A stretch of 64,000 nt of DNA from assembly GCA_008477525.1 (NCBI GenBank), contig SPDT01000007.1:5766001-5830000 (forward strand), in the 5' to 3' direction. Below the pieces are notes generated by a model that had not been told where the DNA came from, made no database searches, and saw only the letters and a list, made by a program, of their open reading frames with translations. The position numbers and the translations under genes were made by a program. This document shows positions 43,949 through 54,912 of this stretch, in pieces; positions within the stretch are counted from its first letter, which is position 1, and every line of letters starts with the position of its first letter. The DNA comes from Hypomyces perniciosus. Taxonomy: Eukaryota; Ascomycota; Sordariomycetes; Hypocreales; Hypocreaceae.

Positions 43949-45419
43949 TCATCGGTCGACCTCGTTCCACAGGTGAAAATCCGCATCCTCCTGTTTGTAA
44001 TGGTCTGTGATTAGGCTCGACAAGTGGTCGCGTGAATGTGTGCCCCTGGCTGTCGTTAGCTATGCTCTGGCCCTAGAATATATCAATTTTCGGGTCCGAC
44101 TTACAGGTTCGTGATGTAGGTGTCAATCAGCTCGGGTGGGATCAGCTCGGTCAGAGCCGTCCGGATCTTAACACCGCTTACCATGGGACCGTCGGCGAAG
44201 CTCACAAAGGTCGATGAGTTGCCCCATTCGATCAACGAGCTCTCGTCGAATGGGTTCTCTGGGCTCAGCTTGTACACGCCGCTGAGCACTACCACGGCGC
44301 TGCCTTGCTCCTTTGCAGCCCGCGCAATGGCTGCGGCGCCCGAATCTGCAACAACTCCTCCAGTGGCGACGACGGCTTTCGCGCCGATGATAACCTTGTT
44401 CACCCGCGACATGTAGGCCATCAGCCCACTGTTCATGACATTCACCACCATGATGCCGGCTGCTGAGAGCTTTTTCCTAAATGCCGCGTGCTGGCTCTCT
44501 GTCACCTGTTTCTTAGGCGGCTCCGTCGCAATTAGAACCGTAAACTTGCGTTTCTGCGCGGCGCGCAGGATAAATCGCTGCACGGTTGTTGATGGTTGAT
44601 GAACGAGCACCTGGTCACCGGGGTGAATCTGCACCTCTGCCAAGGCCGCAATCTGGTCATCCACCTGACTGATCTCGTCCTTGATCTCCTCAATTCCATC
44701 AATGACTTCTGAACGTAGCGCGTGGACTTGGCTAGAGTTCCCCCGCCATGTGGGTGTCGATGCCCCAGAGTTACGGAAGGGCGAAACGTCTCCGTCCGTT
44801 GGGGGAGATGCTGACAAGAGGTGGAACAAAGATTTCGGTACGTTGACGGAGCTGTAGGAGGAAACATGGCTAGGTCGCGACGGCGGCGACGCATTATTGG
44901 CGATGAAGTCGCCAACCGGGTCTCTTTTTGATACTGATGTTGGCCAAGCGGTTCTCGGAACTACATCGGTCGGCGTGGGCGCCTCGCTAAGCTCACTTGT
45001 GCCTTCGTTTCGGTCCTCAGAGGCTTCATCCCGGATGAGGCCGAGGACTCGTCGCACAATGTTGGCAACAACAAGCTCATTGGGCTGGGCTTCTACCAGT
45101 CTGCGACCGACGCGGGAGACATTGCTGATAAGACTCTCGACGTCGTGCCATTTGGATCTGGCGACTACTTGGAGGAGGATGTGGGCAGTTGCGACGGCAC
45201 AGGGCTCGGATCCCTTGATTTGTCTTCGCTTCAGGAGGCTGCGTGCAAGGTGAGTCTACATGCCGCCCACCATATATGCCATATGCCCCGCATTGCGGGC
45301 AGTGGGTGGTGAATCACGTACGATATCAGGCTCTCGGTGGATGCATCCAATGGCTGGCCCTTGATGGATTTGAGGAATTTTTCTAGATCGGGCGCGTAGC
45401 CTGCGGAAACGGAAGGCAT
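43949..45419 (-). CDS. GCD7: translation initiation factor eIF2B subunit beta
   Basis: Three exons (45419-45322, 45238-44105, 44045-43949) give 442 residues. Introns are GTACGT...ACGCAG and GTAAGT...GCCAG. Skipping the second intron would end the protein at ITNL and lose the conserved C-terminus LSSLITDHYKQEDADFH. Conserved eIF2B-family blocks include LLKRRQIKGSEPCAVATAH, VNKVIIGAKAVVATGGVVAD and SGVYKLSPENPF. eIF2B is the GDP/GTP exchange factor for eIF2 and the target of stress control through phosphorylated eIF2-alpha. The beta subunit belongs to the regulatory alpha-beta-delta part. A Ser/Pro-rich insert of about 90 residues sits between the helical N-terminus and the Rossmann-like C-terminal domain. 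Confidence 0.94.
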
Positions 45420-46933
45420 CGTAGGCAATGCGCGCGCTGTGTCTGTGTCGCGGGGTGGTGATGTGGTGCAGCGGCCGATACTCGGCTGAAGTCAAAGTCG
45501 AAATTTGTGCGGGAGAGTGACTCAACGGCGATCCGATCGAGAGATTGCCGATTCAAGATTCAGGAAAAGAGTCGATGGGTTTGGTTACACTGCCGAGTGA
45601 TGCTGAGATGGTGTTCTGTTTGCGAGACCTGCAATGGATGCCGTGAGCGGGGTTGTTTTGGAGACGCAAAAAGTTGTGTGCGGTTGCGAGTTGACTGAGA
45701 TCGTGACTCAATATGCGAGGCTACCCATCTGCCGTTTACAGGCAAGAGGCTCCGAAAAGAATGATCCAATGTAACCCCTCAGCCGCAGGGAGGTTAGCTT
45801 GGAGAGTTCCGTGGTGTGGCGCGGGCCCCGATACATGCATGCGACAGCTATGCATCTACAGAGTAATGCTCCGTACGCATTCCATGAGCGAGCATCCATG
45901 ATTGCTTCGTAATAATGGAGGAGCCAGAATACGGAGCATGGCTAGCTAGTCATACACACATAGCAGAACCAACGGCTGAACAGTGCTAGCCATGCACACC
46001 AAAGTTAAAAGAATGAAAGGAAAAAAATAGATAAATAAAACAGATGGTAACACAAGGTTGGGCTTCAATCTGGACAACACAAACAAAGACAGACTTAATA
46101 TGTAGTATTGGACATCCCCGCGTCGGGCAGATATGTAGATATTAGACAGATAGACGAGATTCGCTCGGCTTTCGGTTGAGATGCATTGAGCATGCAGCAG
46201 CAATTTTGTTGGTGCTGACGCTGCGTCCATATTACGTAGGATTGGCCCTCATTCGGCACTGGAGTGCTCACGCTGAGAGAGGCCTGGGGCCTGGGGCTGC
46301 TGCTGCTGCTCTTCAGTAGCCTTGCGTAGTGGCGCCCTGCAGCTGCAGTGCAGCCCCCCCAAACCCCCAAACGCCCCTAGCGTGAAAGGCCTATTTCGCC
46401 TCTCAGTGGCCGTACAGCGCTGAGACCCTAGCATTGATGACGACCCAGCACGCTTCTGAGCTCTGGGGACTCAACGCATGGATTGTCCGGTCTGGTAGTA
46501 GTGACGGTCCGTCCCCCCCAAAACTGAACTGGTGGCACGTAGCGTCATTTCTCTCTGCCCTCAAACGTCTCCCATCCCATTCCTCCATGGCGATCGCGTC
46601 GCATTGACAAGCCCTCGCTGCCACGGCCCTCTGCGTTGTCGACAAAACCTCGCCAGCCCCCTTGGGAGCGAATTCCTCATGACCCTCGTTCCAGCCCGCG
46701 CCCAGCTGATGACCATTTTATCTCCCCTGAGCGCGTTGTAGATAGGCCGTCCATTGGTGTACTACTTACTTTACTGTCTACCGAGACCATCCCGAGTCCG
46801 AGAGCCAACATCGTCGCCCGAAGCTGCCATCGAACGAGCTGCCTCACGCTTTGCGCGGCATCCCAGCATCCCAGTATCCCAGCATCCCGTCCACTCACCG
46901 ACAGCGTCTACAACACCCATCCCGCCGCCTCCC
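45420..46933. promoter_or_regulatory. long divergent region between eIF2B-beta and NEM1
   Basis: The 1.5-kb gap has no recognisable gene. At about 46290-46340 there is a short GC-rich, triplet-like stretch (CTGCTGCTGCTG). The 46.75-46.93 kb part is open in the NEM1 frame but lacks an ATG, so NEM1 may have a long leader or an upstream exon there. Confidence 0.4.
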
Positions 46934-48531
46934 ATGTCCCATGGCTTGCTCTCCCTGTTCAATATGAACTCCCTCAACATAATCACGGCCCGCGTGTCGC
47001 CGCCGCCGAGTCCCAGCCATTCCCGATCCAACAGTATTGGTTCCATTGGCGTGGGGATCCAATCAGAAGATGAGAAATCGCTTGACGTGTCCGACGACAA
47101 GGCGGATGGCCAGGAGGCGCAGTCCTTCTCTGAGGCTTCCTTTTCCGAGAAGCGCTACGACGGCGATCGCGACGACAAGCCCTTTGCCACGGAGGAGACG
47201 CCGCTCTTCTGCGAGACCAAGGCCGACGGCAAACGCTCCAGTTGGTGGCACATGCTGCCGCGGGGGATCGCGTCGAGCATCATCGGCTCCATTCGATGGA
47301 TATTTGCCACATTAACATCTCCTGGCGTTTACCTGATCGCTTGCTTTTACGACGAGTACGGCAACTTTGCGCCAATGACGCAGCTAAATAAGCTGTTTGG
47401 CGTTCACAAGACGAAGATGGGTGCTGGAGACATGTACGATGCTGCTGCTGCGGTGGAAAGCGACACAAACAAAGCTGCCCGGAATTCGCGATACCTCAGA
47501 GTTCCGTCTAGGTCTACATCCCCGTCTGGTACCTCCTCCTCTGGCCTCTCATCGGATTCCGAAGCCGACGAACACCATGCCACCCAGAGCCGGCACAGTC
47601 GCTCCAAGTCATTGCAGCCAACAGATGAAGTCAACTCTGGGAGACGATCGATCCGAATTAAGCTTAACAGTGACGATGCGGCCCTTCAACGGAAACACAA
47701 AAGGACCCAGTCTGCCATCTCCCGGACAAAAGCAAGCGAACTCGGACGTGACGACCTCTCTGCGCAGCTCAAGTCTCCCACATCGCCCATTGCCGCCCTG
47801 ACCAAGTACCCCAAAACCCCGGCACCCCCGCGACCGTTGATTCCCCGACGACAGCCCTCATATTTGAACCTGGTCGAGCCCTCAAGGAAACAGCAGAAGA
47901 CGCTAATTCTAGACCTGGATGAGACGTTGATTCACAGCATGTCCAAGGGAGGACGGGCGAGCAGCGGTCATATGGTTGAAGTGCGCCTCAATACGGCAAC
48001 TCTGGGAATGAGTGGCCAGAACAATGCTGCGCAGCACCCGATATTGTATTGGGTCAACAAACGGCCTTACTGCGACGAGTTTCTGCGAAGGGTATGCAAG
48101 TGGTTTAATCTTGTTATTTTCACGGCATCTGTTCAGGAATACGCCGACCCAGTCATTGACTGGCTGGAGTCGGAAAGGAAGTTCTTCTCAGCGAGGTACT
48201 ATCGCCAGCACTGCACGTACCGACAAGGCGCGTACATCAAGGACCTGAGCTCTGTGGAGCCGGACTTGAGCAAAGTGATGATTCTGGACAATAGCCCGCT
48301 GAGCTATCTGTTTCACGAAGGTGAATTTTCTTTTACAAGCCCCCGATGATGGGACACAAGATCTAACCCCGACTTCCAGATAATGCGATACCAATTCAGG
48401 GCTGGATCAACGACCCAACTGATAATGATTTAATGCACCTTGTGCCCCTGCTCGAGGGTCTACAGTATGTTCACGATGTAAGAGCTTTGCTGGCACTGCG
48501 TAGCGGCGAGTACGCTCAGCTCCCTGCATAG
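46934..48531 (+). CDS. NEM1: Nem1-like nuclear envelope phosphatase (CTD/FCP1 family)
   Basis: Two exons (46934-48320, 48380-48531) give 512 residues. The intron is GTGAAT...TTCCAG. The start at 46934 is the first ATG in frame, but MNSLNIITARVSPPPSPS at 46964 is an equally good start. Ser-rich N-terminal sequence precedes hydrophobic segments around GIASSIIGSIRWIFATLTS and GVYLIACFY, likely membrane anchors. A long Ser/Thr/Arg-rich linker leads to the phosphatase domain: LILDLDETLIHS (nucleophile Asp327 in DxDxT), NLVIFTASVQEYADPVID and KVMILDNSPLSYLFH. With Spo7, Nem1 dephosphorylates the lipin Pah1 at the ER/nuclear envelope, steering lipid to triacylglycerol and affecting nuclear shape and autophagy. 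Confidence 0.92.
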
Positions 48532-49655
48532 AAAGCTGGGGAGCGTAAGGGACGGCTTTTTTCATCAATTGTGAATGCATAATGTAACGACTGGAAAGCA
48601 AGACGCTCCGGGGTTCTTTGACGGGAAAAAAGGAGATGCGAACCAAAAAAAAAACAAGACACAAAAAAACAAAAAGAAATGGTTGTCACCGACCAGGCTC
48701 TCCGACAAAGGGGAAACCCGCTTGTACAGATACAATACATAGGAAGGGAAATGATTTGGGAGTTTTATTATTTTTATTCTAGCCGACATAATGCGTTTAT
48801 AGCACCATGAGAGTAGGGTTACATGGTATTTGACGATAGCCATGGCTGTTTATGACGGCCAGTGGAATTCATGGAGCGCTTCCCAGCGAGTATGAAGAGT
48901 CTCTGATGTGCATTTCATGGTATAGAGTACTAGTAGTAGCAGCAGTAGCAGTACTAGGTAGTAGTAATAGGCAGCGATGAATTGAGTTTAGCCATTGCAA
49001 CGCCCAACATAGCAAAACGACCCCAGCAAAATCAGAGCATGCAGAGGACCCCATCTGTCAAGACAATAATATTATGGCCTGTCTTCTAATGTGGTCATGC
49101 CGGAATGAGTAGCGCGCAGACCTTTGGTCACCAGACACAAGAGGAAGCAAAATTGTTGGGGGTCATGAGGGGCGCATTTGATGGGATGCCCTCACCATTG
49201 GACTGTATTAGTCGTACGAATGCGTGCTTACCTCGGGGCTCCGCTGCGGGATGCGCCGCATATGTACGTACATATCTATGTACTCCGTACGTTTGTCGAA
49301 ATCGGAAGATTTGTTTCCGTGGGTTGAATACGAGCAGTCAAGCCAATGCGCTTGCGCAATAAGAAGGGGGAACCTTGTTCTTGATGACGGAGTGGTACTT
49401 ATTACGAGTAATGTTATTTTCCTTCCGTTCCAAGGCACATCACATAACAAAGGTTAATGTCATGAAACCCCACAGAGGTGGAACGGTTCTAGAAGGTCGA
49501 CGGAGGACACCTTGGAACTGACAAGGCCGTGTCATGGGCAGCCTGGTCAAGACATGGCGTAGTCGTGGCGTATAGCTGCGTGACCCCCTGGTCTAAGCCG
49601 TCTTCCACTGAGACTGCAGCACGATCAACCTCCCTTTTTTGTGTTGCAAGCAGCT

Positions 49656-49690
<35 letters not shown>

Positions 49691-50083
49691 GCTGTCTCAA
49701 GAGCGTATGTGACAGGCAAGACAAGGAACGCAAGGTGTAGTGTAGACCTTGGTGAGGAAAAATGTGGGGAAATGAATTTCCTCTTCCGGGAACTACACAC
49801 CAAGGAAACTTGTGTCAGTGGTGACATCATCACCTGAGTGACGAAAGAGTTGCACACTTTGCGGTATGAATGCGGAGAGGGAGAGGTGCGTGCTAGGACT
49901 TGGCCCTTGGAAGAAGGTTTGGAGTGGTGGTTTGGAGAAATACAAATACCCTTCCTGCTGCTGTGAGAGAGGTTGACTCGTTGTATACACCATAACCAAG
50001 CCGCCATCTCTTACACCATCTGGACGACTTAGATCACCACTCTTATATCCATATCATTCACCAGATCAACTCCATATTTCACA
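48532..50083. other. long intergenic region with a TTG microsatellite
   Basis: The 1.55 kb lie between two plus-strand genes. A minus-strand frame at 49489-50007 starts with ATG, but its content is low-complexity because of the microsatellite. A TACTCCGTA copy lies at 49281. I see no credible gene. Confidence 0.45.
49656..49691. repeat. microsatellite (TTG)12
   Basis: Twelve perfect TTG units run without interruption over 36 bp. Confidence 0.95.
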
Positions 50084-50649
50084 ATGTCTCTCCACTGTAA
50101 GCTCCCATCTCCTCCAAACATCATCCGCCCTCTTGCTAACACCATCAAGACCTCCCTCCCGTCAAGCCCTCCGCCATCGCCCTCGGTACCTTCTTCAACC
50201 ATGGCGTCGAACTCGTCGTCCTCACTCCCGTCTTCGGCCAAACCTACCAGCGCGCCAAAGCCTCCAACACCAAAGAAGAGTTCATCAAGTCCAAGGAAGC
50301 CAGCGGCGCCGCCGTCGCCTGGGGAACCTCATTCGTGGGCTCCGCGCTGCAGAGCTACGGCGTGGGCGCGCTGATTAATGCCACGGGCACGCTGAGCTAC
50401 AAGGGCGCTGCGTATCTCGGTGCTTTGATTTTTGCTGCCACGTCTGCTCCTGGTGTAAGTGACTGCCTTGATGGAGTGGTCGTTGTTCATGGGTGCTTAT
50501 TAACGGCTTTGCAGGTCATTGCGCAAATCTTCACTGAGAAGAGACCTCTTGACACCGTTGGTGTGAATCTTGCTGCCAAGCTCTTCGAGACTGTTGGCCT
50601 GTCTTTGGTTCTCACTTGGTGGGGAACTAGGACCAACCCTTTTGAATAG
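50084..50649 (+). CDS. small membrane protein, DUF1761-like
   Basis: Three exons (50084-50096, 50150-50454, 50515-50649) give 150 residues. The first exon is only 13 nt (MSLH plus one base). Both introns are GT-AG (GTAAGC...ATCAAG and GTAAGT...TGCAG). The protein has about four hydrophobic segments: the N-terminal SAIALGTFFNHGVELVVLTP, the AVAWGTSFVGSALQSYGVGA region, AAYLGALIFAA and the C-terminal ETVGLSLVLTWW. Size and layout resemble the DUF1761 family of small membrane proteins shared by bacteria and fungi, a match made from memory only. Function is unknown. Confidence 0.75.
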
Positions 50650-51116
50650 ACTGGATGACTCTCATTAATAATTTTCATATGTCCCGAAAAGCAGCTCGCT
50701 GAAGCCGGCTTGTAACTGTACAGTTAGGAATGGAGCACAAGGGGAGGGATTGTGCGATCTTGTTAACACTACCATCGGACATGATGGGCCTTTCATCTGT
50801 ATCAGAACCAACCTAGCCATAATAAAGAATCATAATCATATTGCAACATGCCCCAGGAAAATTGGATAATTGTCAATGTCTGTCTTGTATGCCACCACCA
50901 AGGCAAAAAGAGAGTGGCTATAATGGCTGTAGTAACCAAAAGACTTTCCATTGATGAAATGCAGTACGTGTAGTATCCCTGAACGCCGCCATGCCCATCT
51001 GGTCACCTTTCAAGCCAATCCGTCTGGTATGGTAATAGTATACACCCAGATTAAAGCACTCCACCCCACAGCCTCAACTCAGACACACCTGAACAAATCA
51101 CCGGCCTCACGTCCTC
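50650..51116. other. intergenic between convergent 3' ends
   Basis: The 467 bp hold 3' flanks of the DUF1761-like gene and NHP2. Nothing else was recognised. Confidence 0.45.
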
Positions 51117-51940
51117 TCATTTCTCTGATTCGCCCTTTACCCAGAAGCTCTGCTTGCTATACTCCTTCTGCAAGAGCTTGACCAATGACGCATAGCTCTC
51201 GCTGTACGCCTCGCCGCTATCCTCATCATCGTCCTTCTCAGAGTCCTTGACGGGCTTCTTCTTGCCCTCCTGCTTCTCCATGATCATGACGACACTGGTC
51301 GGGCGCTTGGTCTTGGCCGCGGCGCCGAGCTCGGCGCGCGACGAGACGAAGATGAAGGGAACGTTGTGGTCCTCGCACAGTACGGGGATGTGCGAGATGA
51401 CGTCCATTGGGGAGATGTCGCCGGCGATGATGACAACGCCAGGGAAGGAGGTGTAGCCGGGGGCAGTGGGAGGCGACTTGCGCAGAGTCTTGACAACTTC
51501 CTTGACACCGCGCTTGAGGGTGCCGTTCTTGGCCGCTGTAAATTATGGCTGTCAGCAACCAACCCTTGCTCTGTTTTTACTACGAGTTTTTTGGTGTGGG
51601 CAAAAACTTTACCTTTTCGGATGGTCTTGCAAATCTTCTTCTGGCCCTTCTCGTCCGCCAGTGGCACGGCAAAGGGAACAACCTTCCTCTCAAGAACCGC
51701 CTCATCAGGCTTGTCCTCGTCCATATCAGAGGCGGCATCCTCCTCGGCCTTCTTCACGGCAGCCTTCGGGGCGACATCCTGCTGGAGCTTCTCTTCCAGT
51801 GCAGCGACCAGTTTCTCCTTCTTATCCTTCTTGTCCTTCTTCTCCTTCTTGGGCTTTTGAACACCAGACTCCTCGCTGCGCTTCTCCTTCTTCTCCTTCT
51901 TCTCCTTCTTCTCCTTCTTGTCGGGCCGTTCGGCAGCCAT
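51117..51940 (-). CDS. NHP2: H/ACA snoRNP protein Nhp2 (L7Ae family)
   Basis: Two exons (51940-51613, 51535-51117) give 248 residues. The 77-bp intron runs GTAAAG...TTACAG. The first 80 residues are a Lys/Glu repeat tail (KKEKKEKKEKKEKR), much longer than in yeast Nhp2 (156 residues). The L7Ae fold follows: KNGTLKRGVKEVVKTLRKSP, GVVIIAGDISPMDVISHIPV, CEDHNVPFIFVSSRAELGAA and KRPTSVVMI. Nhp2 binds H/ACA guide RNAs with Cbf5, Nop10 and Gar1 in the nucleolus, guiding pseudouridylation of rRNA and snRNA. The long basic tail suggests nucleolar targeting. Confidence 0.94.
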
Positions 51941-52626
51941 GGTTGCTTCTAAACGCGAGGTAGAACGGTCGGGAAAGAAGACAAAAAAAAGGGAGTCTAC
52001 TACGGTCTTGAACGCCGAAAAAAGACTTCGTATGAATTCAATGGATCAAGAATTCGTTTTCCTGCTACCGCTGTGTCAATTGAATCTTTTGCGCACTTTG
52101 GTCGCGTGATTTCGTTGGTTGTCGTCGTCTCGTCCTCCACGGATGGTAGGCGCCTCGAAATTTTTCCTACACGACCGAACTTTTTTCTCGGTGAGGGGAG
52201 CTTCCAAAAATGCTCGGCGTCTTGTAGAGCCGGTTCCGATGGTGAAGGCCGAGTCACGTGATTACTAAGTCAGCCAATAAGGTTGGTTATGATTTGATGA
52301 CCCGAAAAGTGAGAGCCGTAGCAGTACCAGATTTTATGTAGAAGACAAGATTGAATGAAGAATTGAGGCTATGGACAATGCGATTAGAGTATTGTGTATG
52401 GCCAGACTTTTTCAGTATAAAGACTTTACTAAGTGTGTATAATCACAAGCCGTTTTCACAATTGAGGCAGCAGTCATCAAGCAAGACGCATGGCAAAGGA
52501 ATCGAGTCCCTGGACTATAGGCGGATCAATTTTAAAGGTCGAACCGTGTCTATTGCTTCCTTTTCTAGGCACTGATGTACACTGGGTCCCATGGACCACT
52601 CCAATCCAATAATCCTCTTCCAACAC
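51941..52626. other. intergenic, NHP2 promoter and QCR8 3' flank
   Basis: The 686 bp contain TCACGTGA at 52254-52261 and CCAAT at about 52273, both roughly 320 bp upstream of NHP2. No gene was recognised. Confidence 0.4.
52254..52261. promoter_or_regulatory. E-box TCACGTGA upstream of NHP2
   Basis: This is the same 8-bp palindrome as at QCR7, 314 bp upstream of the NHP2 ATG and followed 12 bp later by CCAAT. Confidence 0.45.
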
Positions 52627-53379
52627 TTACTCCTCGTCGCCGAACTCAGCACGGCCGGCCTTTGAGTTGAGGTAGTGGTTTCTGTCCGTGAATTAGCATT
52701 GGTTGTCGCAAGCCCAACGACTGGCGCATGGCATAGAAAGGCGTACCGCTCGGTGGCCCAGTCCATTAGGTAGTAACCAGCCACCAGGGGGGGAAGCCAG
52801 TAGAAGATCTGAGACTTGGTGCGGCGGAAGGTGTTGAAGATGGCATCGTGAAAGGAACCGGCAAAGGGGTTTTGGCGGTTGGCGGAGAGACCGTAGGTGA
52901 CAATGCCCTTCTGCTTGGCACCACCTGTATCGTGTGTTAGCATGTGCGTGACTCTTATGATCGATATCCCTTCGTCGCCTGTCTCTCGCCAATGGCCGGT
53001 GTCCGCAGTGCACCAATTCCATCGATTCGCTCGTTCTAAGCCATTGACGCTTCAATGGCTCTGCAGCACAGCCCTCATCATCCCTTCTCTTTCGCGCACA
53101 TTCTCCATCCTCGGCTCGATTCGGGTGATTCCTCGACAAGAAAACTACTCACCAAACTGGCCCCAATCGCCCATCCAGCTATGAAAAAGATTAGCATTCA
53201 GGATCAAACCACAGAAGAAGCATTTGGGAACGAGCCGACAACCAGCGAGCCTTGGCGTTCCTCATCACAAGGAAAAGCCGCATCTCGGTGGCACGTCAAC
53301 CCATCGTCCTGGTGTGTACATACTGGCCAACCTTGGGGTTGGGTGCGCCGCCTCCCTGAAGAGCCTGAGTCGGTCTCAT
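52627..53379 (-). CDS. QCR8: cytochrome bc1 complex subunit 8 (QCR8)
   Basis: Four exons (53379-53324, 53178-53153, 52924-52747, 52681-52627) give 104 residues. Exon 1 encodes MRPTQALQGGGAPNPKVG, a typical fungal QCR8 start. Exon 2 is only 26 nt and encodes WMGDWGQF. Introns are GTATGT...CATAG, GTGAGT...TACAG and GTACGC...GACAG. The core GAKQKGIVTYGLSANRQNPF and the single membrane helix SQIFYWLPPLVAGYYLMDWA identify the family. QCR8 is a membrane-spanning structural subunit of respiratory complex III next to cytochrome b and QCR7. It is divergent from PHB1, another inner-membrane protein, across a 301-bp gap. If exons 1-2 were missed, a false short protein starting at the internal ATG (53174) would result. 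Confidence 0.93.
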
Positions 53380-53680
53380 TGTGGCCGATTGCGTAGGATT
53401 TCGATGCTGCGATTTCCTTTTGTTGCAGGAGGATTGGCAGAATGAGGTTGTTCGGGTTCGGAATCGATGCAAAACCAGAGGGATGCACTCTCTCGCGGGT
53501 CCAGCCGAGCTTGCCGAAAACGGACTAGCTCCAATGGGACGGAAAATCAACCATAGGGCGGGACAACCTCAGAGCTCTCGAAACTGCCATCGACTCACGA
53601 GGTGCGCCGTGCGAAGGACCTAGCAAATAACTGTTTTTTTAAAAGGCACATCGTGGGCTCTCCTACAGCTGAAGCTCAAG
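53380..53680. promoter_or_regulatory. bidirectional promoter of QCR8 and PHB1
   Basis: Just 301 bp separate the divergent ATGs of two mitochondrial inner-membrane genes. No CACGTG box is present in it. The compact head-to-head layout makes shared control likely. Confidence 0.55.
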
Positions 53681-54586
53681 ATGGCAGGCGCTGCGAGGTT
53701 TCTGAACTTGATGTACCGGATGGCCGTCCCGGCCTCTGCCGGCGCATTCTTGGTCACCCAGTCTATATACGATGTCAAGGGTGGAACCAGAGCCGTCATC
53801 TTCGACAGATTATCTGGTGTCAAGGACGAGGTTTCGAGTGAGGGAACGCACTTCCTGATCCCCTGGCTGCAACGAAGCATCATCTTCGACGTGCGGACGA
53901 AGCCGCGGAACATCGCCACGACGACGGGAAGCAAGGATCTTCAGATGGTCAGCTTGACGCTGAGAGTGCTGCACCGGCCAGAAGTCAAGGCTCTGCCAAA
54001 GATTTACCAGGTATAGCTGCCCTTGGGGGTAAAATTTGGTGCATGGCCAAGCTGCGGAGCTAACTGTATTATGTAGAACCTGGGCGCAGACTATGACGAG
54101 CGAGTCCTCCCCTCCATCGGCAACGAAGTCCTCAAATCCATCGTCGCACAATTCGACGCCGCAGAGCTCATCACCCAGCGTGAAGCTGTCTCCCAGCGCA
54201 TCCGCAACGACCTCACCCTCCGCGCCGCCGAGTTCAACATTGCCCTCGAAGACGTCTCCATCACTCACATGACCTTTGGCCGCGAATTCACCAAGGCCGT
54301 CGAGCAGAAGCAGATCGCCCAGCAGGACGCCGAGCGAGCACGCTTCATTGTCGAGCGCGCTGAGCAGGAGCGCCAGGCAAACGTTATCCGTGCCGAGGGC
54401 GAGGCTGAGAGTGCGGAGACGATTAGCAAGGCGATTGCCAAGTCGGGTGATGGGCTGTTGCAGATTCGAAAGATTGAGGCTAGTAGAGAGATTGCGCAGA
54501 CGCTGTCGTCGAATCCGAACGTAGCGTATCTGCCATCAGGCAAGCAGGGCGGTGCTCAGTATCTGCTGTCAGTGGGCAGGACTTGA
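53681..54586 (+). CDS. PHB1: prohibitin-1
   Basis: Two exons (53681-54010, 54077-54586) give 279 residues, the standard size. The intron is GTATAG...ATGTAG. An N-terminal hydrophobic segment (about residues 10-30) anchors the protein in the mitochondrial inner membrane. The SPFH/PHB domain follows: GGTRAVIFDRLSGVKDEVSS, GTHFLIPWLQRSIIFDVRTK and NLGADYDERVLPSIGNEVLK. A coiled coil rich in Ala, Glu and Gln follows (KQIAQQDAERARFIVERAEQ). Phb1 alternates with Phb2 in a ring that scaffolds the m-AAA protease and protects newly made membrane proteins. Confidence 0.97.
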
Positions 54587-54912
54587 GCTTGTAAAGATGG
54601 TTTGAGGGGTTAAAGGGAACTCTCCGCTTATTGCTGGGACATAAAAATCATACAACAACCTTGTACTTTTAGTTGGGCAATCTGATGAAATATGCCACAT
54701 GACAAATCACACAACACTCTGCATCATGTGAACTTGGCTCTTGGAGAAGTGCCAGGGTTTTGCTGGCAACGGGAGAGGAAACACTCTTATAGGACATCTG
54801 ATCTGAGCCCGTCTTTGTATGAAAATGATTACTATTGACGCCTTGACGCCAGGATAAAATAGCTACTACTAGGCATTATAGTCAAGACATGCAAGGCAAA
54901 GCTTCGTTGTGC
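54587..54912. other. intergenic between convergent 3' ends
   Basis: The 326 bp between PHB1 and REX3 appear to hold only 3' flanking sequence. Confidence 0.45.

Noticed and set aside
49489..50007. Minus-strand 172-codon frame starting with ATG in an intergenic region
   Set aside because: It contains a poly-Thr run from the (TTG)12 microsatellite, has no recognisable domain and overlaps the likely promoter of the next gene.
52627..53174. QCR8 starting at the internal ATG at 53174
   Set aside because: It gives only 84 residues and misses the family-typical MRPTQ... exon, which splices in perfect phase.
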